A DNA stretch of 64,000 nucleotides from contig JAQFVV010006853.1 in NCBI GenBank assembly GCA_028023455.1, forward strand, positions 1 to 64,000, given 5' to 3'. The stretch is from Epiperipatus broadwayi (Eukaryota > Onychophora > Udeonychophora > Euonychophora > Peripatidae). This document shows positions 36,165-47,394 of the stretch, piece after piece. Positions within the stretch are counted from its first letter, which is position 1, and each line of letters begins with the position of its first letter. Under the pieces are notes generated by a model. It was not told the origin of the DNA and searched no databases. It saw only the letters and a program-made list of their open reading frames with translations. Position numbers and translations under genes: made by a program.

Positions 36165-36800
36165 AAATAGTAGCAACAACCCCCCATACACACACACACA
36201 ATAATGTCATCCAGTGCAAGCTCTAGGATTATGTGCATCATAATTCCTATCCTATGCTTTTTTCAATAAAACATCTTTAGACTAGTTTAAAACTTATGGT
36301 TAGTGCACCTGGATTTTAGGATCAAATGCAACCATTCTCAGGTCCCAAACTTATACTTTTAAAGTATAAAGGTATGAGCCCAAACTGAAAACACACTAGT
36401 CAAGCATTGGTGGTTGAGAGGTCAGTGTGACTGCCTTACGAGCAGTTGTCCCGGGTTAGTGGGTTTGCTTCCCGGCCGATGCTATGACACATGAAAAAAA
36501 ACTGAAAACACACTAACATTTTCAATCCAAGATAATCTATTTATATTATCATACAGATTTGAAAATGTTAAGAAAAAAGATATATGATGGTGCTGGAAAG
36601 GTGGTGCATTTGATTCGTACACCACCCTCAGATCCATAGTTCCTCACTGATGAAATCCATAATCTAAAACTAGTCTTGGGTAATATTGGATTGGAAAGCA
36701 TTTTAATACAAATTATGAAGCACACAATGTTCTAGCTACTCTTGCATAACAGAACGCACACCAATTGGTGCTACTGCAATGGAAATTTTTTTGCTACCAC
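36165..36800. mobile_element. Foldback element family 3, copy 2, split by a SINE
   Basis: The left part (36165-36381) holds AAAAATAGTAGCAACA, CCAGTGCAAGCTCTAG and ACTAGTTTAAAACTTATGG. The right part (36585-36800) holds TCAGATCCATAGTTCCTCAC, AAACTAGTCTTGGG and CACCAATTGGTGCTACTG. Read together they match the inverted-arm plan of the other family copies. The SINE at 36399-36498 lies between the two parts and is therefore younger. Confidence 0.65.
36399..36498 (+). mobile_element. tRNA-like SINE with exact 17-bp TSD
   Basis: Body GTCAAGCATTGGTGGTTGAG onward, with acceptor strands GCATTGG/CCGATGC pairing over seven bases. The anticodon stem ACTGC...GCAGT encloses CTTACGA, with a long variable arm and a T arm GGGTTTGCTTCCC. 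It ends TGACACATG plus A run. It is flanked by AAACTGAAAACACACTA at 36382-36398 and 36499-36515, identical on both sides. Same family as 34930-35032. Confidence 0.95.
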
Positions 36801-37551
36801 ATAGTTGATTTCACAAATATTTGGTACTTATAAAATCAATGTTCTTAATTAGTAATATTTCATAAATTAAATAATGGACTTTTGATAATACCTGTTTTTT
36901 AGTTGGGAATACAGGAATTTGGCTGAGAAATTACCACATAATTTATTCAAAGCTTGGAAATTTATTTAAGCTGGATTGAGTAGACTTCATTTAACATAAG
37001 ATGTAAGTTTTAAAACATTTAAGAGAATATTAAAAAAAAATTATAAGCTTATTGTCACTTCAAATAAAATATTTAATTTGAAAATATCTTCTTATAACAT
37101 TACTAGAATTTTAAACTGTTGATAATCACATATCTGTAAAGAATAGTATATTTACAATATTTTTTTATATAATATGTGGGTGCTTCTAATTTTAAATCAA
37201 CTGGCATTTTTATGTAATTAATAAATAGTCAAATTAAATTTGTTTTTTTCTGCTAGAATCAATTATTTGTCTATTATTATAAAAAAGTTTAAACATTTAT
37301 TTATAGCTTTTTTTTTTAGTCTTTTTTAATCTAATATAACTTGATCTTATTGATTTTGAAAATATGACTTAATCTATTACCTTTTAAAAACACTTTTAAA
37401 GATTAAATATCAAAGTATATTTTGTTATTTTTAAAATATTGTTTTAAATTTTTTTACTAAAACTAAAAGTGTAGATTATTTTTAATAAAGTTTTATTCAA
37501 ATTAATATACATTTTTATATTCATGTGTAAACTATTATTTATATATATCAT
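36801..37551. other. AT-rich non-coding sequence
   Basis: No gene, RNA or structured repeat was recognised. Confidence 0.5.
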
Positions 37552-37910
37552 CAGTTGATCATCATGTCATATGCTTAGACAGGTTGTTAATAAGAATAGC
37601 AAACTCTCTGACTACCAAGTGCAAGTCTCAGCAGTCAATCAAGGCAAAAAAGTTTGTGCATAAAATTCCTATCTAGTGTCTACTCATCCACTATTTCCAG
37701 ACTAGTTTCTAGGTTGTGGCTTTAGCAGTGCTCTCAAAGCCATGGCTCTTTGCTGATGAAAGCCACAAGCTAGAAACTAGTCTGGGATATTGGATGAATA
37801 GGTATTAGATAGAAATTTGATGCACAAACTTTCTTGCATTCATTGATTTCTGGAGCTTTTAGTTGGTGGCATTACTGTCTGGAGAGCTATCTATTATTAA
37901 TTACATCTAT
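37552..37910. mobile_element. Foldback element family 3, copy 3
   Basis: Inverted arms of about 150 bp meet near 37740. Inner parts ACTAGTTTCTAGGTTGTGGC and GCCACAAGCTAGAAACTAGT are near-perfect complements. Outer parts include AGCAAACTCTCTGACTACCA and, inverted, CATTACTGTCTGGAGAGCT. The 5' flank holds ATCATCATGTCATATGCTTA, the inverted form of the GCATAAG...ATCATG tail seen at other copies. Confidence 0.8.
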
Positions 37911-38396
37911 AAGGTCTTTTTTGTATTTGTGTGCATAATTCCTTGCCATTTTGGTTATTAATCTTACTACTTTTTATTTTAGCTAAGGGGGAGGAATGTA
38001 ATGGCTCAACTTATTGACAAACAAAATGTAGACAGATGAATTAAATGACATAAATACATCATTAGATTTGATATTCAGTAAACTCACCTGCTTCTATTCA
38101 GAAAAGAAGTCTAATCATAAAATGGCAGCCTGAAACTATCAGAGCTGAACAGCAGCTTGCTTATTGTGAATGATAATGTTAAAACAGTAGGAAAGCTCAC
38201 ATTAAACTAGAAGCTGCTAGAAATTAAACCTAGCAGTGAGTAAAGTTATAAGGAACTGAAGTCAGCTAGAATTTTAACCTAACATGAGGCAATTAACAAT
38301 GGTATAATTGGAAGTGTTATGTAAGTTGTTATTATAATACATGTAAAAATATTTTATATAAGTTGAATTAAATATTTAATCATATTTGTATGAGTC
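37911..38396. other. Non-coding sequence
   Basis: The patch 38085-38330 is less AT-rich and has a repeated word (AGAAATTAAACCTAGCA and AGAATTTTAACCTAACA about 60 bp apart), but no gene is recognisable. Confidence 0.4.
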
Positions 38397-38838
38397 TGTA
38401 TATATCCTGAAGGTGTGTGACAGTTGTATTTATCTTTTGAACTATTTCAATCATTTAATATTAAGTATTGAATGTCTTTAGAAAAATTTAATGTTATTTA
38501 TATTTTCCAATTACATTAATCTGTTAACAATAGCGTGCATATTAATATGTGCAAAGCATTTCAGGTGGTACTATTCTCCTCTCTTCTTCAGAATCTAAAA
38601 TTCAGGACTTAATTCCCATAATAATACTATCATTGGTCAGACCATCAACACCCAAAGAAGAGACCAGAATAATATTACTTGAAACATTGTGCATATACTA
38701 GCATGTGTGCCATTGCTAATATCTGAATCTAAATGGAAGATTTAAATAAAATTACATTTTTCTAAAAAAACATTCAATCCTTTATATTAGATGATGGAAA
38801 TAGTCCAATATATAAATATAATATCAAATTGTATATAT
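38397..38838. mobile_element. tRNA-cored foldback family, copy 3, with 9-bp TSD
   Basis: The element covers 38406-38829 and is flanked by TGTATATAT at 38397-38405 and 38830-38838. The left end CCTGAAGGTGTGTGACAG matches the left end of the copy at 42758 (CTGAAGGTTTGTGATG). The right end GATGATGGAAATAGTCCAAT matches the right ends of the other two copies. The interior keeps CCTCTCTTCTTCAG, TGAAACATTGTGCATATACT and the inverted arms. The tRNA-like core is mostly lost; only TTCAGGACTTAATTCCCAT remains where box B should be. Confidence 0.75.
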
Positions 38839-40539
38839 TTGAGACAATTATATTTCAGACAGTATAACTTTTCCTTTACGAAGCAAATAAGTCTATAAAT
38901 AATCTGTTTATTGGAAGATATTAAAATTATATTTATTGTTGGAAAATAATCAAATTATTTCTAAAGATTTGTTGATATTGCTTTTATGTAAAAGTTGATA
39001 AAAAATTATAAAAAGAACCAATTAAAAAAAAACTGATTTAATAAAATTATTAAATATAAAATTGCTTTACAAGATTTAGTATAGTAATACAGTGTTATAT
39101 TTTTGACGTTAATGTCCACAAATCACATTTCATTTCCTTCACTTTTAATACAAAACCCTTAATGATCTCATGAGCAATTAACTATTTGTTTATTATTAAT
39201 AGGGCATTGAAATTGTGTGGGTGCAACATGTATACCGATACTGACTCACCAACGAATTGAAATTAAGAAAATGAAAACTTTCATTAAAAACTTCACATAG
39301 AAATAATTTCAGGAACAAAATTAGTTTCATGACAGGGTTTGATAGTCAAGGATGATTTAGAAATTGAATTTAATATTCGTGTATTGCTTATGTTTTTTTT
39401 TTTTTGGTATCAGTATTGTAGATATATATCGCATTGACTTATATTTTATACGTATTGTTAAATAATCATTATAATTTAATTTACAATTGTCAAACTTCCT
39501 AAAGTCATAGTTTTAACACTATTTACTTTAGATTAATTCATTAACGATTATCTTCCTTCCATTTTAAAGCAGTGGTTTTTAAAGTCTGTCCAAATATGAA
39601 ACCCTAAAAATGATTTTTTTTTTTGCAGTACTCCTACCATCTTCAGAAAAAAAAAAAATTAAAAATTCTATGAAATGATATTAAAATAGTCTCAATTTAT
39701 GTGGGAAATAAAAACGATTATTCCATTATATTTTTTATTGATATTAATTTTAATTTATTAATTATTGTTATATATGTAAGACTAATGGTTGAAATGGGTT
39801 GCTTTTTTTGACACAAAATGTTAAAATGAGACTTTATTTATGTTGTCTATAAACAAATTTCATTTTTGACATCCAGCATATTTTGGTATTTTGTTTTCAT
39901 TACTACATACATTGAAAGTGATCAATATATGTTGGAGTTTATATCATCTAATATTATATATTGAATGGCTTTAAAAAAAATCCAACAGTAGTCTGGCTTT
40001 TGATTAATAATGGAGACTTTAGAGAAAACCTTCAAACTAGGCAGTTATCATTGGATATAGATTAATGTGAAGATTACTAAATTGTTTATATGTAATTTAT
40101 TATTTATAATTATTGAATTTGAATGTATTTGATGTAAATAGAATTCTTCGTGGACACTAATTCAAGATAAATTAATACTGAATCTTGGTTCTTTTAAAAA
40201 ATTATCAAAATGATAAAAATTTACTACAAGAAGGGATAAACCCCACCAATTTAGAAATGGTAAATGATTAATCAAAAGAAATCGATGACATTGAATGCAA
40301 AGCTGTAATTCAAATGGTATAAAGATATATTTTTTTCTGGGGTTTGTAACAATACAAAGGATAGTAATAAATAGCGGCTCCAAGTTAAATAAGAATCTTA
40401 ATTTAATTTTGAAATATTCTTGATGATCCTATTACAAAGAATACAAATAATGTGTTGAAACTTTTAGTTTCCTTTAAAATAGTTATATTAAGGGTATTAT
40501 GATTTTCATTTTGTGTATGTTATGGCTATGTATAACTCA
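38839..40539. other. AT-rich non-coding sequence
   Basis: No gene is supported; the minus-strand frame at 40162-40383 has no recognisable motif. Near 39945-39990 a short piece of the foldback end (ATCATCTAATATTATATATT, GAATGGCTTTA) survives. Confidence 0.5.
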
Positions 40540-40817
40540 TGACCCTGCTTAATTATGTGATTATTACATGGAAGTGCATGAGATTTGGTGTTTTTGGGCT
40601 CAGATAGAGTTATTTGGGGCTTGGTGATCCTGGGCCTTGGACCTTATTGCCTGTTGTGGTAGTAGGAAAAATGCTGAATGGCTGCCTATTTGGATAAAGC
40701 AAATGGATCTTCGCTTCAGGGTCCAAGGTGTAGTAATTGTGGGTCTTCTATATGCTCATCCAGGGCTAGATCATATTGATCAATGCACAAGTAGATATTA
40801 AATATGCTTGGAATACA
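40540..40817. other. GC-richer segment of unknown origin
   Basis: Clearly less AT-rich than its flanks (for example CTTGGTGATCCTGGGCCTTG and TTCGCTTCAGGGTCCAAGG). One plus frame is open over about 30 codons from 40704 (MDLRFRVQGVVIVGLLYAHP), without a recognisable domain. It is followed directly by a TA tract at 40821-40844. Possibly a fragment of an unrecognised repeat. Confidence 0.35.
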
Positions 40818-40989
40818 CTTATATATATATATATATATATATATAATTGTTACAAAATGTATAGCCTATTATAATCAAATGAATAATTTGCTAAATTTAT
40901 AAAATTAAATGCTTGGTAATTTGTAATGGGAATGTAGACCCAAAATAATCTGTAATCTTTTGATTTATAAAGATTGCTCTTGAAAGATA

Positions 40990-41145
40990 CATTCAGCACA
41001 CAGGTTATTAGTATACAGTATTTTGTGCGCTATTAGTAACAGTTGAATGTATTTCCAAATACATTCAGCACATAGATTAGTAATATATATTATTTTGTGT
41101 GCTATTACTAACAGTTGAATGTATTTGGAAAGTTTAAATAAAGCA
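40990..41145. repeat. Tandem pair of a short foldback fragment
   Basis: Two units of about 75 bp, each starting ACATTCAGCACA and ending TAACAGTTGAATGTATTT. ACATTCA at the start and TGAATGT at the end of each unit are complementary, so each unit is itself a small palindrome. The words CAGTTGAATGTATTTGGAA also occur in the arm of the tRNA-cored foldbacks. Confidence 0.8.
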
Positions 41146-41159
41146 TGCATTTGTCTAAT

Positions 41160-42746
41160 TCAATAATCAATATTAAATTATGAAAATAGTTCAACACATA
41201 GTTGACAGAATAATGCTGTCACCACAAACTTTAAGACAAATATAGGGTTGAAAGTGATTTTTTGCACATTTATGTTGTGGGAAAAGGCATTATGCTCGTT
41301 ATTACGTTGTTAGAGATTTCAAGAGATTTGTTGCGAAATCTGCAGCTAAAAATCAAGTAGTTTTTTTTGTTGATTCTTTAATTTTTAATGTCAAATCTGT
41401 TGGGATGTCAATTAATTAATCTCTTTTCTTTATTAGCAAATGAATCAATTTATTGTACTTATAAAATGGATTTTGAATCCAATTGTACATATTATTTTTT
41501 CTGTGAAATATTCTCTGACTTTTTATCAACTGAATATTTTATGTTTAAAAATAATGTATAATAATATTAACTACTTATAAAAGTATAAGCTTTAATTCAG
41601 ACCAAAATGTAATCATAAATATATGAAAACTTTATATAGAAAAGCTTTCATTATCCATTAAGAAACTATTCAGTTTGTCAAAACATTGTACCTAATTCTT
41701 TTTTTTTTTTACTTATGTTACCCACATATCTAATTTTAAAAAGAATGTATTATTTTTTTCAATAATTCTTGAAGAGATGTATTAACTTGATTTAAAAACA
41801 AAATTATACGTGCTAAATAGACGATCAATTACAGTCATATATCATAATTTAACTTTGGAGCAAAATCAGTTTATTTTTGTGTAAAAAACATTTCTGTTCA
41901 TCTTTTAACTAGAAAAAAAATAGTTTCAGATTTCTCTTCTTGATACCCATTGCTTTTTATGGTTTTTATTGTGATCATGTGATGTTTAGTGGTTCTTTTT
42001 ATGGTTGCCATATAATTCATTGAATAACAAACTAAATAATCTTGAAATTATTCAAATTTCATAAAATTCATATTTTTATTATGTCATCTAAAATGTTTTC
42101 ATAGTTTTTGTTATTTATTTCACCATGAAATGTACCAAAAATAATGTGAATATTTAGTATGTGGGATTATTACAATTATTTTTGATATTGTCCCTTTGTT
42201 TGGACGCAAGAGCAATTTTAACTCATATGTATAAATATATGAATATAAATCTCATTTGTTTCATGTTCACACATGTAGTTGTTAATAAACTAATTTTTTT
42301 TGGTCTCTAGTTATCTTTTTTACATGATGTTTGCAAAGATGCATATTTTCTTAGACTGTAGAATTGAAAACATGATGGACCAACACTACCACATTAGCCA
42401 AATCATCAGTCTCAATAGACTTACTCAGCTGCATTATAAAATGATAGAGAAAGTACTTTAAACAATGTCTTTAATATGTTTCATGATTGTGATATTAGAA
42501 AGTTGGGTGAACAATTTATTCACTTCATTTTTCACCATGTTTGTAAAATATTATATCTCTAAAGCAAGGTTTTATCTTTTCAGCAATTGTATATGCCTCA
42601 ACATTTTTAGTAATTCCATCATTAACTTGAAAAAAAAAAGCCTCAAGACATGTTTAGTTTCAGAATACATATATTTAGGAAATATATTTTGTTTTTCAGT
42701 TCTTCACATTTACATGAGAAGTATTTGATATTTTTATCACAAAGAT
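41160..42746. other. AT-rich non-coding sequence
   Basis: No gene is supported; the plus frame at 42465-42728 has no motif and an AT-driven composition. GTGATCATGTGATGTTTAG near 41971 resembles the outer flank of foldback family 3. Confidence 0.45.
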
Positions 42747-43364
42747 ATGGATGATTATTGTTTTTCTGAAGGTTTGTGATGATGGTGTTCTAGCTGCATT
42801 TTTATATTGGACTATTTCCATCATCTAATATGTGTGTTGAATGTCTTTAGAAAAGTTTAATTTTAGTTAAATATTCCAAATGCATTCAACTGTTAGTAAT
42901 ATCACAGCAAACAGGTTAGTATATGCACCACTTGTTAGTAATATCACAGCAAACAGGTTAGTATATGCACTAACTGTTAGTAATATCACAGCAAACAGGT
43001 TAGTATATGCACAATGTTTCGAGAGGTATTTTTCTCCCCTCTTCTTCAGGTGTTGCTGGCCTGACCAGTGACAGTACTAGCATGGGATTCGAACCTGGGT
43101 CTTTAGATTTTTGATTATTGAAATTTAAGGTAATGCTCTAACCAACTGAGCCATCCTGCCAAAAGCAACAGTATGTAGTAATTTCATATACTTTTCGTAT
43201 GAGGTTCCTCCTGATTTCTCCATTTTTTCCTCAGAGCAAAGTTGATTAGTGGTTTCCATACATTATGTATAGTCACACTAGGTTGGCTTATGGGATTTTT
43301 TGCCATTCAATACACATATTAGATGATGGAAATAGTCCAATATAAAAATACAGATGGATGATTA
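42747..43364 (-). mobile_element. tRNA-cored foldback family, copy 2 (best preserved), with 11-bp TSD
   Basis: The element covers 42758-43353 and is flanked by ATGGATGATTA at 42747-42757 and 43354-43364. On the minus strand the order is an end repeat (ATATTGGACTATTTCCATCA), about 160 bp of spacer and a tRNA-like unit with box A TGGCTCAGTTGG (43153-43142) and perfect box B GGTTCGAATCC (43095-43085). Next come GTCACTGGTCAGGCCAGCAA, a CTGAAGAAGAGGGGAG...CTCTCGAAACATTG motif, and finally the end repeat in the other direction plus ACCATCATCACAAACC. The inner arm carries a 42-bp unit three times (42891-43016). No coding frame; movement must rely on enzymes from elsewhere. Confidence 0.9.
42891..43016. 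repeat. Three tandem 42-bp units inside the foldback arm
   Basis: Units at 42891, 42933 and 42975 begin TGTTAGTAATATCACAGC and end GTATATGCAC plus 2-4 variable bases. Other copies of the element have one such unit, so the expansion happened in this copy. Confidence 0.97.
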
Positions 43365-45881
43365 GTGTCCATATTTAAAAAAAAAAATCACAGAAATTAA
43401 GCTTTCTATTACAAATAATTTATTTAAATTCAACGCATAACTCATTGGCCACAGCTTCATTTCTTAGCTAATTAAAATAAAAAGTTATCTTTTTAGATAA
43501 ATCTTCAACCAATAAAGCATAAGTAGATGTCTTTGCATCATTTGTTAGCAAATAGCTTTATTGCTTGAGAAATCATAAGAAGCTAAAGCCCTGTGCAATT
43601 TGACGTGGTTGGTAGAGTATTCAAATTGGGATTCAGATTGATACTGGTGCTCACAGGTCTGGCCCTTGAACTATTTATGAACTCCCAAGCAATAAAGGCA
43701 TATGTCTTTTTTTTAATTTGTTAGTGATTGTTTCAATCACTCTTTACTTTTACTCAATCATCTTTTTACCTGCCTTTACTACCCACTCATCCTTACTAAA
43801 ATTTGGATATATTCAATTAAAATTTTTTTTCTTAATGTTAACAATTGTGAATGCAAATTGTGAGGAGTGACCAAATTTTTATTTTAAAGCTGTTATACTC
43901 ATAGTGTAAAAAAATATTTAAATTTTTGGCGTTTGGGATTTGTTTTCCTCCAGAAATCCTTCTAAGTTTTGACATTTATTCATAGAACCACTGAAGTGGT
44001 TGTTTAGAACTCTGACATTTAGTTTGAAGATTGATTCTCTAGAGCTATATATTGAAAGCTTGAAAAGTCAGTGGACTCCATATGGTTTAGGGCTACTTCA
44101 AAATATTAATTCAACAATTATAGAAGAGTGAGAGATAACTATTAGATAGATAAGTGTAGCATTTCCAGATTTTAAATGTAGTCACAATTCATGAAGACAA
44201 AAAGCAGAAATTAGTCTCAAGATGATAAATTTATTTCACTATATAATCTGATGTCTATAATTATTCAGGCTTACAATATTATAACTCTACAATAGGATGA
44301 AAATAAGTTTTGTAATCAAATGAATTAGAGTATAAAAATAGTGCTATAATATCATATCGGAAATAGTTTCTGATATTTCTCTTCATGTGTGACTAAGGTT
44401 TAAAATCTGGAATTAATATACTTATGTAACTAATAGTTATCTCTTGTTCTTTTATAATCACCAAGATAATATCTTGAAAGAGCTCTATAGCGTGTGGAGT
44501 CTATTGTTTAATCAGAGTTACCATATCATAGCTCTAAAGTAGGTTGAAAATAATTAATTTGAGACCAAATGAATAAAAAGATGAGAAAACTAAGGTTGGT
44601 GTGTTTGACATATCAGTGATTATTATTTATCATTTATTCGATTAGAGACTATTATATCATTTTTAGATCAGATATTTTATAAATCAGTTGAAGATTAATA
44701 TATATGGTTTTTATTAAAAATAGTCACATGGTATCAACATCATCACTTTTTTTCATGTTCATCTCTGATATTCACCAATTATTATTATCTATCAAATTAT
44801 TCTTTTATAAAACTATTTTTTATTAGAAGTTCTCAAGAAAACTCCGTTTTATCTTTGCCATTCAGACAGCTGCTTGAAAAATAAATCCTGCAAATAATAA
44901 TAATTAAAGATAGTTTAAGAAAAGGAATAAAAGCAGAAATCTGTAAATTGTTTAATAGTTTAGTTTCCCCGAATTTTGATGCAAAGAAGATATTATTTTA
45001 TAGCAAACATCTTTAATTTAAATTTTACCCATAATTCTTGTAATTTTGTTCGCATGTTTTTATAAAAATTTATGACCATGTGGTTTTAAAACTGAAAGTG
45101 GAGTTCGATAACTGTAATAAAAGAATACATTTTAAATGATTTTTTATGTTTCAATCTTTTACCCTTTGATATTTCACTTTCTTGGTCCATAAGTCTAAAG
45201 ATTTAAAAAGTTAGAACAGCCCATTCTTTTTATGAGGGTAAGAATACCGTAACTACTGGTATAACAATTGAGAAAAAAAAAAAAAAAACGTGGATGACAT
45301 TAAACTTATCCGTTTTCAGTGGTTGCTGAGCCTAGAATTATATGACGGTAAGTAAATATTTTAAAAATTATTTAAATAAATGACATAAGTAAGAATAATA
45401 CTTTTTTTTTTTTTTACATAATCATTGTTATTATTCTAATTAATTACTTAAAAGTTATGACAATCTTTATAGAGTTAAAATTACTAGGCCAGAAGTAGTA
45501 ATGAGAAAATAGGAATAGGCATGTTGGCAAACCGTTTTACTTTTATTATGCACTGAGGAGTATTACACATATTGCCATGACAACCGTACTGAAAAGTTAA
45601 AGTTAATACATGTCGGTGGAATTGCCCCACCTATCATTTCTTTACTCTTATCCATTTAATTAAGTAAAGGAAGTAGTCAGTTAAAACTTCACGTTAATTT
45701 TTTTTTATGCATATTGAAATTAAATATTTATCTTTATTTTGTTTACTTTTTTAAATGTTAGACGTTAAAATAAATAAATATTATACCGCGATACCAGTTA
45801 TATATATAAAATCAATTTAATGAAATACATTAAAAAAAAAAAAAAAATGTATAAGTACATAAATGAAGGTTTATGATTTAG
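43365..45881. other. AT-rich non-coding sequence with a possible diverged tandem repeat
   Basis: Blocks around 44280-44350 and 44525-44600 share the order ATTATAACTCTA, TAGG-TGAAAATAA, CAAATGAAT (first) and ATCATAGCTCTA, TAGGTTGAAAATAA, CAAATGAAT (second), about 245 bp apart. A third related block may start near 44040. A tRNA-like box A-like word (GTGGTTGGTAGAGTA) lies at 43606-43620 without a good box B. No gene is visible. Confidence 0.4.
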
Positions 45882-46322
45882 TTTTAAAATATGATTTTTT
45901 CTCTCTACAGTACAGGCTTTTTCATACCTGCACTTCTATATGTAATATATAGGGGGTTTGAACGTTCCATCATCGGGTTTTCAATGAAATGGACGGATGA
46001 AGAGTTATGGGGTGGAGTGGTTTGAAACCTGTAGATTAAAGTATGAAGATTGGCTATCTTAATATAAAGCTGAACATTGATTGTATTTATGTGTGGAGAT
46101 GATAATCTGGACTAACTGACGCGTGCCGGTTTAGCACGAAATACTGATATTGATGATTATTTATCTTTTCGACATGTGTGTGATCAAGTTTATCAGCAGT
46201 CTGAGACACCATGTATAGTTGAGTGTCATATGAAAGTCTGAGTTCAATTCCTCTATATATTACATATAGAAGGGCAGGTATGAAAAAGCCTGTACTGTAG
46301 AAAAAAAATCATATTTCAAAAT
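45882..46322 (+). mobile_element. Element family 4 with 68-bp terminal inverted repeats
   Basis: Left end 45882-45952 and right end 46252-46320 are inverted copies, sharing TACAGTACAGGCTTTTTCAT and CTATATGTAATATATAG. Just inside the right end is GTCTGAGTTCAATTCC, a box B-like word of a tRNA-derived promoter. The interior (GTTCCATCATCGGGTTTTC, GATTGGCTATCTTAATATAA) recurs at 46340-46690 and twice at 58.5-59.2 kb. No protein is encoded. Confidence 0.85.
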
Positions 46323-46339
46323 ATAATGCTTTAAGGTCT

Positions 46340-46690
46340 GCCCATTCCTTGTATATATATGTAAATGGATTATGTCCTGTACATGAGGGGTCAGATACAT
46401 GGGTACCGTGAGAAGGTTGGAATAAAGGTGGCCTTTGATCGTTCCATCATCAGATTTTCAATGAAAATAGACGGCTGAAGAGTTGTGGCGTGGAGTGGTT
46501 TGAAGCCTGTCCATTAAAGCATGAAGATTGGCTATCTTAATATAAAGCTGAGCATTGATTGTATATATGTATAGAAATGATAATCTGGACCAACTGACGA
46601 GTTGCTGGTTTAGCATGAAATACGTTATTGATGATTTTTTATCTTTTTGACCTGTGTGTTATCAAGTTTATCAACAGCATGAGATAGCCA
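46340..46690 (+). mobile_element. Element family 4, second copy in direct orientation
   Basis: Repeats the interior of the preceding element (GTTCCATCATCAGATTTTC, GTGGAGTGGTTTGAAGCCTG, GATTGGCTATCTTAATATAA, TGCTGGTTTAGCATGAAATA) with moderate divergence. It begins with CCTGTACATGAGGGGTCAGA, found also at 58768, and stops after ATCAACAGCATGAGATAGCC, before the tRNA-like end. Truncated on the right. Confidence 0.85.
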
Positions 46691-46694
46691 ATAA

Positions 46695-46985
46695 ATAGCA
46701 CATGATCATCATTTTTTTTATGTTTGCTTATAACTGTTATTAAAATAGGCAAAAACTCTCTATACGTATACCCGTTCAGTGTAAGCTAGAATAATCAATG
46801 GAGGCCACTAGTCTGGGGTTGTTGAATGAATAGGCACTAGGTGGGATTTTATGCACATGCCTTCTGGCATCCATTGATTACTCTGGCTTGGACTGAGTGG
46901 CAATATGTATAAAGAGTTTTTGCCTGTTTTAATAACACTATGAGATATCATGTATAATTGAGGATTTTCTTTTAATTAAAATAAT
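46695..46985. mobile_element. Foldback element family 3, copy 4
   Basis: Inverted ends GTTATTAAAATAGGCAAAAA / TTTTTGCCTGTTTTAATAAC and inner GAATAATCAATGG / CCATTGATTACTC are near-perfect complements. The left flank is CACATGATCATCATT. CTCTCTATACGTATA lies just inside the left end. The loop holds ACTAGTCTGGGG and TGAATAGGCACTAG, shared with copy 3. Confidence 0.88.
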
Positions 46986-47096
46986 TTTAATGTGATAAAA
47001 CCCATTTACAAAGATATGTTTTAATTCTTTCAAGCTCCCATCGGCTATCCACTCCATTTTATAACGTTTTGAAAGGTGGATTGATAATGATTGATA

Positions 47097-47121
47097 ATGA
47101 TGATGATGATGATGATGATGA
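47097..47121. repeat. (GAT)n microsatellite
   Basis: About eight GAT units; the plus-strand frame through it (47091-47369, starting with a Met run) is not supported as a gene. Confidence 0.9.
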
Positions 47122-47394
47122 TTGCACTAAACATTTTTACCGAAAAAAATGAAATACTTTTTTTCAGATTCATTTATTTGTATATTTTTAATGTTATAGC
47201 AATTAAAGTTTCAATAGTGAGATTCGGTTTAAATATTAGTGCTATAATATTATTTACCAATAAGCAACCCCACAAACAAGTATACCCCAAAACTGTATTT
47301 ATATATATGTACACGCGATTGTTCATAATTGCAGTACTATTTTGTTGTTACATTTTTTTGATAAGGTAGGTTTTATAAATAATAAGAAAAATCA

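Noticed and set aside
42880-43071. Open frame with a 14-residue repeat (VSNITANRLVYA) three times
   Set aside because: It is the 42-bp tandem expansion within the foldback arm; the frame ends in the tRNA-like part.
43606-43690. A tRNA-like segment (GTGGTTGGTAGAGTA)
   Set aside because: Box A-like word only; no acceptable box B or paired arms at the right spacing.
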